NCBI GenBank assembly: GCA_964624465.1
Contig: CAZUZD010000247.1
Coordinates: 1 to 9,463, forward strand
Origin: CAZUZD01 sp964624465
GTDB taxonomy: Bacteria; Planctomycetota; Planctomycetia; Isosphaerales; Isosphaeraceae
Reading direction: 5' to 3'
DNA: 9,463 nucleotides
Positions 1 to 7,279 of the stretch are shown here, one piece after another (the stretch's first letter is position 1; each line of letters begins with the position of its first letter). Both the position numbers and the translations under genes were made by a program. Under the pieces are notes generated by a model. That model was given only the letters and a program-made list of their open reading frames with translations, had not been told where the DNA came from and searched no databases.

Positions 1-1180
1 GGCCGGGGCGGGCGGCGTGGGGCGGACCCAGGGGGCGGCGCCGAGCAGGCCGACGGTGGCCTCGGCGATCGGCTTGTTGGCCCGCGCCGTGACGGTGACC
101 CGGGTGCCGACGACGAGGTTGTCCAGCCGCAGCTCCGAGCCGGCCCGCGGCCGGGCGCCGGCCCGCGCCCACCCCCACACCGGCGCGCCCGGGGAGGCCC
201 GCCGCCGGGCGGTCACCCCCCCCGGCCACACCCTCGGCCTCGCCGGCCTGGCCCGGCGGCGTGAGGGTCACGCGCGCCGTGCTCAGGCTCGGCGGCGGCA
301 CGACGACGACCGAGCGGGGGGCCGTCGCGTCGTCGCCGGCCTGGATGGTGTAGGAGAACGAGCGGCCGGCCTCGGCGATCCGGTCGACGAACTTCGCGCC
401 GGCGCCGGTGGCCGGGTCGGGCAGGCGGCTGCCGAGGCGGCGGGTGAGCACCTCGCCGTCGGCGAAGGTGTAGGTGACGGTGCCGGCCGAGGGGAGCACC
501 TCGTCGGCGCCGACGCCGACCTCCAGCCGGATCGGCTCGCCGCGGGCGACCTTCTGGCCGTCGCGGGCCGGCTCCAGCACGGCCAGGTGTGTCTGCTTGG
601 GCCACTGGGCCGAGCCCAGCGGCGCGAACAGCCGGCTCAGGGCCGTGCGGCAGGTGGCGGGCGCCAGCGCCAGCAGGGCCAGGCCCAGGGCCAGGGGCAC
701 GGCGGCGGTGCGCATGGCGGCGCGGGCGGGGCGGGCGTCGACGACCTCGCGGAAGTCGATCGCCTCGACCTCGGCCAGCGTGCGCTCGATGGTCGCGTCG
801 CGGAGCTGCCGCGAGCCGCGCACGTCCTCGCCGGCGGCAAACCCGGCGTCGCGGAGCTGGAGGAACTGGAGCGTGGTGGCCAGGCGGTCCTGGAGCCCCG
901 GCCAGCGGCGCTCGATCCGCAGCGCGATGTCCAGGTCGGCGAACCGGACGATCAGCGGGCTGATCACGTGCCGGTACAGCAGCCAGCCGGTCAGGCCGAC
1001 CAGCCCGACGAGCAGGGCCACGCGGACCTCGCGGCCGAGGTGGAACAGCCAGTCCAGCAGGCCGGCGCCCAGGATGGCCAGCACGACCCCGGCGACGACC
1101 CAGCTCAGGCCATGCAGCGCCAGCAGCCGGCGCACCTGGCCCCGCAGGGCCGCGATCCGCGTCTCCAACGGGCTTCGCAT
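1..1180 (-). CDS. DUF4175-like membrane protein, N-terminal part, with apparent frameshift (runs off left edge)
   Basis: The gene starts at the ATG at 1180, preceded by GGGAGG (1193-1188) with a 7-base spacer. About 320 residues read cleanly in the first frame. Hydrophobic segments lie near residues 26-42, 52-68 and 156-173. Between them is a soluble stretch with a charged motif, RIERRWPGLQDRLATTLQF, at 88-106. After about residue 195 the protein is probably periplasmic and beta-rich, Ig-like. Near 216-223 the sensible reading moves by one base: below it, the frame whose codons begin at positions divisible by 3 gives LDNLVVGTRVTVTARANKP, while the starting frame gives Arg/Ala/Gly-rich nonsense. 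This looks like a one-base insertion, either an assembly error or a genuine lesion. About 390 residues are visible; the C-terminus is outside the window. It lies 59 bases after the VWA/amidotransferase-like gene on the same strand. The layout recalls DUF4175 proteins, but I do not recognise a function. The reading of an N-terminal membrane anchor is firm; the family name is tentative. Confidence 0.8.
   Translation of the reverse strand, partial: MRSPLETRIAALRGQVRRLLALHGLSWVVAGVVLAILGAGLLDWLFHLGREVRVALLVGLVGLTGWLLYRHVISPLIVRFADLDIALRIERRWPGLQDRLATTLQFLQLRDAGFAAGEDVRGSRQLRDATIERTLAEVEAIDFREVVDARPARAAMRTAAVPLALGLALLALAPATCRTALSRLFAPLGSAQWPKQTHLAVLEPARDGQKVARGEPIRLEVGVGADEVLPSAGTVTYTFADGEVLTRRLGSRLPDPATGAGAKFVDRIAEAGRSFSYTIQAGDDATAPRSVVVVPPPSLSTARVTLTPPGQAGEAEGVAGGGDRPAAGLPGRAGVGVGAGRRPAAGRLGAAAGQPRRRHPGHRHGAGQQADRRGHRRPARRRPLGPPHAARPG
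216..223 (-). other. 8-base C/G homopolymer at the apparent frameshift
   Basis: There are eight C on the plus strand, read as eight G in the mRNA. The frame used from 1180 becomes implausible somewhere below this run. The replacement frame has stop codons at 285-283 and 270-268, so the shift must fall between about 267 and 140. The homopolymer is the most likely site inside that interval. Removing one base would restore a single continuous frame to the left edge. Confidence 0.6.
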
Positions 1181-1187
1181 CCGCTCG

Positions 1188-1193
1188 CCTCCC
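1188..1193 (-). promoter_or_regulatory. Shine-Dalgarno of the left-edge membrane gene
   Basis: The mRNA reads GGGAGG, then 7 bases, then the ATG at 1180. This good match and spacing fix the start codon. Confidence 0.7.
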
Positions 1194-1238
1194 GCCCGGC
1201 CGGCCGGGTCCGTCCTGCGTCCTGAAGACCCAACGTGA

Positions 1239-1247
1239 ATTATACCA
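1239..1247 (-). promoter_or_regulatory. Putative extended -10 promoter (TGG-TATAAT)
   Basis: On the minus strand 1247-1239 reads TGGTATAAT, a perfect -10 hexamer with the TGn extension typical of sigma-70 promoters that do not need a good -35. It overlaps the end of the upstream gene: its TATAA holds the TAA stop. No convincing -35 box lies 16-18 bases upstream. Transcription would start near 1232, giving a leader of about 52 bases before the ATG at 1180. It sits in one of the few AT-rich pockets of the window. Function is inferred from the motif alone; a match arising from the codons of the final residues Gln-Met-Val-stop is possible. Confidence 0.45.
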
Positions 1248-4002
1248 TTTGCTTCCGCTTGCGGAGCACCCACTCGAGCCCGAGCACGCCCAGCAGCAGG
1301 CTGAAGGCCGGCCAGGTGCTCCAGAGGGCGATCGGCGGGTCGGTGTCCAGCGGCACCTTCTGGGGCGCCGGCAGCAGGTCCAGCAGCGAGCGGTCGGCCA
1401 CCTCGGTCGCCGGTGCTGCGGATCCCGTGCCGCCGTCGGGCCGGGGCGCGTCGTCGGGCTCGGCGCCGGTGGGGGCCGGGGCGGGCCGGTCGACGGGGCG
1501 CGGGGCGGCGAGGCGCTTGGTCGGCTCGTCCCAGCGGAAGAACTGGCCGCCGGTGAGGCTGGCGGCGGCGGCGAGGTCCTCGCGGTCCATCTCGACGCGG
1601 TCGAACTCGCCGGCGGGCGGGTCGACCTGAAACTTCGCCGTGGGCAGGTCGCCCCGGAGGCCGGGGATCGGCAGCAGCCGCACGTCGTACGGCCCCTCGG
1701 CCAGGGTCGGCAGGCTGCCCTCGAAGAGGTTGCGGCTCCGCGAGCCGGGGGCCGGCCGCAGGGTCACCGGCTGCGGCGGCCGGCCGGCGCGGGTCAGCTC
1801 GACGCCGATCGTCTTGAGGTCCTGCGCCAGCGCGGGGTTCGGGAACCGCACCTGCACCAGCCCCGGCTGGCCGCGGCGGTAGCGGCGGCGGTCGGTGGCC
1901 AGCTCGACCTGCTTCTGGCCCACCAGCTTCGAGCGGGCCAGGAACCGGATCGCCTGCACCCAGTAGCGGCCGAAGTACTTGTCGCCCACCCGCAGCCGCC
2001 AGCGCCAGGTGTCGTCCAGGGCGCTGAAGAGGACCTTGCCCGAGCCGCTGTACTGGTACAGCAAGAGCGGCAGTCGGCCGGCTGCTCCGACCTTGGTCGG
2101 GTGCTCGGCGAGCACGACGGCGGTGGGCTGGATCTGCGGGGCCTCGAAGTACCAGTTCGACGGCGGCAGGGCGTCCCAGATCTTGAGGCTGGCCGCCTCG
2201 TCGTCGCCCAGGCGGAAGATCGGGTGGCCGCGGCCCTCGGGCGTGAGCGCCGGCTTGAACGACTCGATCGCCTGGCCGTTGCCCGAGGGGTCGCGGGCGC
2301 CGGCCAGGAGGATCGGCAGCAGGGGCTCCAGCGGCTTGCCCTTGAAGCTCAGCGGGTTGAACAGCTCGCCGGCGACCAGCATCAGGCCGCCGCCCTTCTC
2401 GGTGACGAACTGCGCCAGGTCGGCCACCTGCTGGGCGTTGAGGTACGCTGGGTCGACGTCGCCGAGGATGACGACGTCGTAGTCGTACAGCCCTCCCGGC
2501 CCCTCCTTGCCCGGCGGGAACGCCGCCAGCGCCGAGCGGTCCTGCTCGGCGTACAGCTCGTCGGCGGCCTGCAAGACCACGCTCAGGGCGATCGTCTCGT
2601 CGCGCTCCAGGTACGTCTTGAGGTACCGGAACTCCCAGCGCGGCTGGCCCTCGACGAGCAGCACCTTGAGCTTCTCGTCGCGGACGTCGACGGTGCGCTC
2701 GATCCGGTTGTTCTCGACCTGGAGCTCGCGCGGCTGGGGCTCGACCTCCAGCACATAGGTGACCTGGCCGGTCTCGGTCGGCTTGTGACTGATCTCGACC
2801 TTCTGCGGCTTGCCGTCGGGGGGGATGGGCACCCGCACGGTCTGCACCGGGTCGAGGGCCTTGGGGTCGTCGCTGCCGGGGCGCCGGCGCTTGAGCACGA
2901 CGTTGACCTGCGGGCCGCCGCCGGGTTTCGCCTGGGGGTCGACGAAGCCGCGGGCGAGCAGGCGGGCCTCGAACCGGATCACGTCGTTGACGAAGGCGAC
3001 CTCGTCGACCTGGAGGTCGGCCAGCTCCAGGTCGCGGGCCGGCTCGACGTCGCCCAGGCCGATGGTGAACAGCGGCACGCCCTCCTGGCGGGCCCGCTCG
3101 GCGGCCTCGGCCAGCCGGGGGCCGTCGGTGGTGCGGCCGTCGGAGAGCAGCAGGATGGCCGTCGGCGGCGTGCCGCGCAGCTCCTCGAGCACGGCCGTCA
3201 CGCCCGCCCCCAGCCGGCTCTGGGCGCCGGTGGGTTGCAGGGTGCGCAGGGCGGCGACGGCGGCGGCCACCTCCTCCGGCTTGCCCACCTCGGCCAGCGG
3301 CACGGGGGCCTCGGAGAGCCGGTACAGCTTGACCTTCTGCTGGCGGGAGAGCTCGCGGACGAGCCTGGCGTCGTCGCGGAGCAGCCAGCCGAGGCCGACG
3401 GCCAGGCGGTCGGGGGTCTCGCGGCCGGCGGCCTGCGCCAGGGTCCTGGCGGCGTCCTGGGTCTTCGGGTCGGCGTACTGGTCGACGACCTGGCCGCTGG
3501 CCGAGTCGTCGGCGAGGATCACGAACGTGGGCAGGCCGGTGCGCTCGACCGAGAGCACGGCCTCGGAGAGCAGGAACATGGCGAGCAGGACGGCGGCGAT
3601 CCGCAGGCCGGCCAGCAGGGCCCGGTACCAGCCGGGGGCGGGCCCCTCGCGGCGGTAGAGCCAGACGATCAGGGCGACGCTCAGGCCGAGCACGAGCAGA
3701 AAGGCCCACTGAGGCCAGCCATGCTCGTAGCGGATGGTGGGCGCGAGCCCCTCGCCGGCGCGGGCCGGCTCGACCAGGTATCGCGCCAGCACGCGGGCGA
3801 CGCCGTCCTCGACGGCCGCGAACGGCCGCAGGGCGCCCGCCCCGGAGCCCGAGCCGGCGGCGGTGCCCCACCACCCCACCCGGGCGCCGTACCGCGACCG
3901 CGCGCGCAGGCCCACGACCAGGGCGCCCAGCGCGGTCAGGCCGAGGACCAGCCAGGGGCCGCGGGCGGCGAGTCGGGGCGTCGGGGCGGGGGCACGGCTC
4001 AC
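1240..4002 (-). CDS. Membrane-anchored VWA protein with glutamine-amidotransferase-like domain
   Basis: This is a 920-residue protein starting at GTG 4002, supported by AGGTG(AG) at 4012-4006. Transmembrane segments are near residues 16-33, 98-116 and 127-149, with one more at about 889-912 near the C-terminus. A VWA domain follows at about 157-325. Its MIDAS motif DDSAS is at 165-169 and the later aspartate is in LLLSDGR (D288). At the usual MIDAS threonine position there is a serine (S262, in GAQSRLGAG). Residues 325-440 look like a beta-sandwich. Residues 446-690 resemble the class I glutamine-amidotransferase-like fold of other bacterial VWA proteins (VLLVEGQPRWEFRYL; LYDYDVVILGDVD; FVTEKGGGLMLVAGE). 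I see no catalytic cysteine at a nucleophile elbow, so it is probably not an active amidotransferase. A Pro/Ala/Asp-rich linker at about 832-870 precedes the last membrane segment. The gene lies between the BatA-type gene (60-base gap) and the DUF4175-like gene. It is likely a membrane partner of the MoxR ATPase; the substrate is unknown. Confidence 0.92.
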   Translation of the reverse strand: MSRAPAPTPRLAARGPWLVLGLTALGALVVGLRARSRYGARVGWWGTAAGSGSGAGALRPFAAVEDGVARVLARYLVEPARAGEGLAPTIRYEHGWPQWAFLLVLGLSVALIVWLYRREGPAPGWYRALLAGLRIAAVLLAMFLLSEAVLSVERTGLPTFVILADDSASGQVVDQYADPKTQDAARTLAQAAGRETPDRLAVGLGWLLRDDARLVRELSRQQKVKLYRLSEAPVPLAEVGKPEEVAAAVAALRTLQPTGAQSRLGAGVTAVLEELRGTPPTAILLLSDGRTTDGPRLAEAAERARQEGVPLFTIGLGDVEPARDLELADLQVDEVAFVNDVIRFEARLLARGFVDPQAKPGGGPQVNVVLKRRRPGSDDPKALDPVQTVRVPIPPDGKPQKVEISHKPTETGQVTYVLEVEPQPRELQVENNRIERTVDVRDEKLKVLLVEGQPRWEFRYLKTYLERDETIALSVVLQAADELYAEQDRSALAAFPPGKEGPGGLYDYDVVILGDVDPAYLNAQQVADLAQFVTEKGGGLMLVAGELFNPLSFKGKPLEPLLPILLAGARDPSGNGQAIESFKPALTPEGRGHPIFRLGDDEAASLKIWDALPPSNWYFEAPQIQPTAVVLAEHPTKVGAAGRLPLLLYQYSGSGKVLFSALDDTWRWRLRVGDKYFGRYWVQAIRFLARSKLVGQKQVELATDRRRYRRGQPGLVQVRFPNPALAQDLKTIGVELTRAGRPPQPVTLRPAPGSRSRNLFEGSLPTLAEGPYDVRLLPIPGLRGDLPTAKFQVDPPAGEFDRVEMDREDLAAAASLTGGQFFRWDEPTKRLAAPRPVDRPAPAPTGAEPDDAPRPDGGTGSAAPATEVADRSLLDLLPAPQKVPLDTDPPIALWSTWPAFSLLLGVLGLEWVLRKRKQMV

Positions 4003-4005
4003 GGG

Positions 4006-4012
4006 CTCACCT
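4006..4012 (-). promoter_or_regulatory. Shine-Dalgarno deciding the GTG start at 4002
   Basis: The mRNA reads AGGTGAG just before the GTG. The AGGTG core lies 5 bases from the start codon. No in-frame ATG offers a better combination nearby. Confidence 0.55.
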
Positions 4013-4062
4013 GTCGCTTCGGGGACGCGGTCGGTCGATCGGGAGAGAGCGAGATGCGGACG

Positions 4063-6309
4063 TCAGGCGCGGGCGGGGGCCGGGGGATGGCCGAACCGCC
4101 AGGCGAGGATCGGCTCCAGCAGCAGCAGGGCGAGCAGGGCCCAGAGCATGGGCCGGTGCAGCTCGCCGCGCTGGCCGACGCTGGCGGCGTTCTGGGACAG
4201 GGGGCGCCAGTCGCTGTCGTAGTCGAACTTCCAGCCCGGCACCGCGCCCCGGAGGGCCTCGGCGTCGAGCTTCGCGGGGTCGCTCTCGGCCGGATCCGGG
4301 TTGGCGGCGAACCGGGTGCTCGTGCCCAGCGGCGGCCCGACCTCCACCCGGTACGTGCCCGACCGGGTCGTGGGTTCGAATCGTACGCGGGCCACGTCGC
4401 CGTCGGCGGCCGCCTTGAGGCGGGCGACCTGCACGTCCGACTCGGGCAGGGGCTCGTCGCGGTCGGGCCAGGTGACGGTCACGTCGGCGTTGGCGGCGGC
4501 CACCGGCAGGGTCTCGTCGATCGCCTGGCCCACCCGCAGGTTCCGCTCGTCGTTGCGCCCCGAGGCCGCCTGGAGCACGGCCCGCTCGACCACCGCCGGG
4601 TAGCTCGGGTGGATCGGCCAGTCGGTCCAGTCGCGGTCGGCGCCGGTGGCGAACAGGAGCACCCGGCCGCGGTGGTGCCGGCCCTCGACCACGGCGGCAT
4701 CCGGCCCGAACTTCAGGGCCACGGTGGCGGTGCCGTCGGCGTCGGGGGTGAGCCGGTGGTAGCGGAACGTCTTGACGTTGGTGAGGCTGGCCTGCACCGG
4801 GTCGGAGGCCCCCTGGTAGTCGGCGACGATCGGGTGCTTGAAGCCGAGCGGGTCGAACAGGAACGGCGTCTCCCGGCGCTGGGGGTCGCCGACGGCCGGG
4901 GCCAGGGCGGCGGGCAGGAGGCCCTTGCCGCCGTCGTGGAGGATGCGGTTGTACGAGTCGACCTCGACGCGGTCGCCGGTGAAGACGACCAGGCCGCCCC
5001 CCTGCTTGAGGTAGGCGTCCAGGAGCCCGGCCTCGTCGGGGCTCACGCGGGCGACGTTGCAGAGCACGACGGTGGCGAAGCCGGACAGGTCGGTGCGGGC
5101 CAGCGCCGTGTCGGGGATGACCCGGGTGCGGATCGGGCCCGACTGGCCGGGCGACTCCCCCTCGGGGCTGAGGGCCTCGGCCAGGAAGGCGGTGTCGGCG
5201 GTGAAGACGCCGGGCTTGGGGTCGCCGTCGACGAGCAGCACGTCGATGGCCTCGCGGACCGGCACGACCTTGCGGGCGCGGTCGTCCAGCGGCAGCGGGT
5301 CGTCGTCGATGCGGACCTCGACGACGTGGTCGCCGGCGGCGGCGAACTCGTGGCCGAACTCGACCTCGGCCGCGCCGCCGGGGGCCAGCGCCGGCAGGTC
5401 GCGGCGCTCGGCGGGGATGATCCGGCCGTCGACGACGAGCTGGGCCCTGGCGGCGTCGAACGGCCGGCCGAAGGCCTGGATCTTCGCCTTCACCGCGACG
5501 GCCGAGCCCGTGGTGACCAGGGCCGGCTGCACGTCCAGGGCGACGACGGCGCGGTTGCCGGCGTCGGCGCTGCCCAGGTCGATGACCATGGAGCGGGCCT
5601 TCTTGGCGTCGATGCGGGCGAGCGTGCGCTGGAGCCGCTCGGCGGCGCCGGGGCGGTCCTGGGCCCAGCTGGCGCGCTGCAGGTCGGTCAGGACGACAAC
5701 CTCCTTGCGGGGGATGTCGGAGGCCTCCAGGACCTCGTCGATGACGCGGAAGCTGCCGGCCAGGTCGGTGCCGCCGTGCGGCAGGACCAGGGCGTCGAGC
5801 TCCTTGCGGACGGCGTCCTTGCTGAAGGCCGGGGCCCCCACGACGGCGCGCGGCGGGTCGGCCATCAGGACCAGGCTGAAGGCGTCACCCGGGCGGGCGT
5901 CCTGGATCAGGCGGCGGGCCAGGGCCTTGGCCTGGGCGAAGCGGTTGACGTCGCCGGTGGCGCGGTAGTCCATGCTCAGCGAGCCGTCGAGCGCCAGCAC
6001 CCAGTGGGTCCGCCGGCCGAAGACCTCGAGGCCGCCGAGGCTCTCCAGCGCCGGCTTGGCCAGCGCCAGGGCCAGCAGGGCGAGGATGGCGGTGCGGACG
6101 GCCAGCAGCAGCCACTGCTCGACCTGCACCCGCCGCTGGTTCTTGCGGGTGGCGGCCAGCAGGAACCGCATGGCGGCCCAGGGCACCTCGCGGTAGCGGC
6201 GGCGGTTCAGCAGGTGGATCACGATCGGCAGCGACGCGCCGGCCAGGCCCCAGAGCATCCAGGGGTTGGCGAAGGCGGCGAGCAGCGGTGGCGGCAGCAT
6301 CGGCAACAC
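4063..6309 (-). CDS. BatA-type membrane protein with VWA domain and amidotransferase-like region
   Basis: This is a 748-residue protein. The N-terminal 85 residues match the BatA/aerotolerance N-terminal domain: a first membrane segment (about 15-32), the motif LLNRRRYREVPWAAMRFL (33-50), the basic stretch RKNQRR and a second membrane segment (67-84). The VWA domain (about 100-245) has a complete MIDAS: DGSLS at 108-112, the threonine of GGTD (T181) and the aspartate of LTDLQ (D209). Residues 250-350 look like a beta-sandwich. Residues 354-560 resemble an amidotransferase-like fold (IDVLLVDGDPKPG; YLKQGGGLVVFTGD). A third membrane segment is at 720-738. The GTG start at 6309 is preferred because AGGA (6322-6319) lies 9 bases upstream; the in-frame ATG at 6300 is an alternative. 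Neighbours are the DUF58 gene (64-base gap) and the larger VWA gene. The Bat-like role is inferred from the family. Confidence 0.92.
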   Translation of the reverse strand: MLPMLPPPLLAAFANPWMLWGLAGASLPIVIHLLNRRRYREVPWAAMRFLLAATRKNQRRVQVEQWLLLAVRTAILALLALALAKPALESLGGLEVFGRRTHWVLALDGSLSMDYRATGDVNRFAQAKALARRLIQDARPGDAFSLVLMADPPRAVVGAPAFSKDAVRKELDALVLPHGGTDLAGSFRVIDEVLEASDIPRKEVVVLTDLQRASWAQDRPGAAERLQRTLARIDAKKARSMVIDLGSADAGNRAVVALDVQPALVTTGSAVAVKAKIQAFGRPFDAARAQLVVDGRIIPAERRDLPALAPGGAAEVEFGHEFAAAGDHVVEVRIDDDPLPLDDRARKVVPVREAIDVLLVDGDPKPGVFTADTAFLAEALSPEGESPGQSGPIRTRVIPDTALARTDLSGFATVVLCNVARVSPDEAGLLDAYLKQGGGLVVFTGDRVEVDSYNRILHDGGKGLLPAALAPAVGDPQRRETPFLFDPLGFKHPIVADYQGASDPVQASLTNVKTFRYHRLTPDADGTATVALKFGPDAAVVEGRHHRGRVLLFATGADRDWTDWPIHPSYPAVVERAVLQAASGRNDERNLRVGQAIDETLPVAAANADVTVTWPDRDEPLPESDVQVARLKAAADGDVARVRFEPTTRSGTYRVEVGPPLGTSTRFAANPDPAESDPAKLDAEALRGAVPGWKFDYDSDWRPLSQNAASVGQRGELHRPMLWALLALLLLEPILAWRFGHPPAPARA

Positions 6310-6373
6310 GGCGGTCAGTCCTGCCTCTCCGGTTCGGTTCGCGGCGCCCGGCGCCCGGTCGCGGTGGCCGGCC
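6310..6373. other. Short intergenic region between the DUF58 and BatA-type genes
   Basis: These 64 bases contain a tandem GGCGCCC/GGCGCCC (about 6343-6357) and a ggttc/ggttc doublet (6330-6339), followed in the mRNA by GGAGAGG (6330-6324) and AGGA (6322-6319). I see no U-rich terminator, so readthrough into the BatA-type gene is likely. Confidence 0.4.
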
Positions 6374-7279
6374 TCAGCGCACCTTGACCCGGAGGTTGCG
6401 CGCGGCCAGGTAGCTGGAGAGCGCCTGGTCGAGCGACTGGTCGGTGCGGAGCCGGACGTAGTCGATGTTGGCCTTCTGGCAGCCGGTCTTGAGCTCGTCG
6501 CAGAAGGCGCCGATCTCGGCCTGGTAGGCCCGTCGCAGCCCGGCCGGGTCGGTGAGGACCTCGCCCAGGCCCTCGAGGCCGCGGAACAGGGTGGTGGAGC
6601 GGAACGGGAAGTCGAGCTCGGCGGGGTCGAGGATGTGGAACAGGATCACCTCGTGCCGCCGGTGCCGGAAGTGCCGCAGGCCGGCCAGGAGCCGCGCCGG
6701 GTCGTCGAAGCAGTCGGACAGGACGACGATCACCCCGCGCTTCTTGAACCGCTCGGCCAGGTCGTGAAAGATCGCGCCCAGGTCGGTCTTGGACCCGGCG
6801 GGCGCCGCGTCCATCAGGTGGAAGACCTCCTTCAGGTGCGACGGCTGTCCGCTGGGCCGGAGGAAGCGCTCCACCTTCTCGGCGAAGGTGGCCAGGCCGA
6901 CGGAGTCTTGCTGCTGCAGGACGAGGTACGCCAGCGCCGCCGCGATGAACTTGGCGTACTGGAGCTTGGTGACGTTCCCCTCGCTGGCGTAGCCCATGCT
7001 CTCGCTGGTGTCGAGCAGCAGGTAGGCCAGGAGGTTCGTCTCCTCCTCGTACTGCTTCAGGTACAGCTTGTCGGTCTTGGACCAGACCTTCCAGTCGACG
7101 TGGCGGATGTCGTCGCCGGCGACGTACTCGCGGTGCTCGGCGAACTCGACGGAGAAGCCCTGGTAGGGGCTCTTGTGCAGGCCGGCCACGTAGCCCTCGA
7201 CCAGCGAGCGCGCTTGCAGGTCGAGGCCGTTGAGGCTAGCCAGCATTCGCGGATCTAAATACCTTGGCGACTCGTCCAC
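6374..7279 (-). CDS. DUF58 family VWA protein
   Basis: This is a 301-residue soluble protein with no membrane segment. The DUF58 signature is at about 42-83: FAEHREYVAGDDIRHVDWKV followed by KTDKLYLKQYEEETNL. A VWA fold follows, with MIDAS DTSES (90-94), the threonine of SKTDLG (T165) and the aspartate of LSDCFDD (D189). Family members usually act with an adjacent MoxR ATPase. The GTG start at 7279 is preferred over the ATG at 7246. The conserved-looking N-terminal RYLDPRMLASL would otherwise be lost, and GAGG (7292-7289) lies 9 bases upstream, inside the ATPase gene. The first 44 bases overlap the end of the ATPase gene in another frame, so translation is probably coupled. The early codons include AT-rich TAT-TTA-GAT, unlike the rest of the gene. 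The family call is certain; the cellular role is not. Confidence 0.95.
   Translation of the reverse strand: MDESPRYLDPRMLASLNGLDLQARSLVEGYVAGLHKSPYQGFSVEFAEHREYVAGDDIRHVDWKVWSKTDKLYLKQYEEETNLLAYLLLDTSESMGYASEGNVTKLQYAKFIAAALAYLVLQQQDSVGLATFAEKVERFLRPSGQPSHLKEVFHLMDAAPAGSKTDLGAIFHDLAERFKKRGVIVVLSDCFDDPARLLAGLRHFRHRRHEVILFHILDPAELDFPFRSTTLFRGLEGLGEVLTDPAGLRRAYQAEIGAFCDELKTGCQKANIDYVRLRTDQSLDQALSSYLAARNLRVKVR

Noticed and set aside
213..840. Minus-strand open frames at 605-213 and 840-637.
   Set aside because: They are in other frames than the membrane gene and give Arg/Pro/Ala-rich products. The real reading passes through them from 1180.
17..1225. A plus-strand open frame of 402 codons at the left edge.
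   Set aside because: It lies opposite a gene with membrane segments, a good start and a Shine-Dalgarno. Its own product is compositionally biased and has no family resemblance.
4373..4382. ggttcgaatc, which resembles the T-arm of a tRNA.
   Set aside because: There is no acceptor stem, anticodon arm or D-arm around it, and it lies inside the BatA-type gene where it encodes ordinary residues.
1249..6387. A plus-strand open frame of more than 1700 codons opposite three minus-strand genes.
   Set aside because: Its translation is Gly/Ala/Gln/Val-rich with no domain, and it lies exactly opposite well-supported genes. Stop-poor antisense frames are expected from GC-rich codon use.
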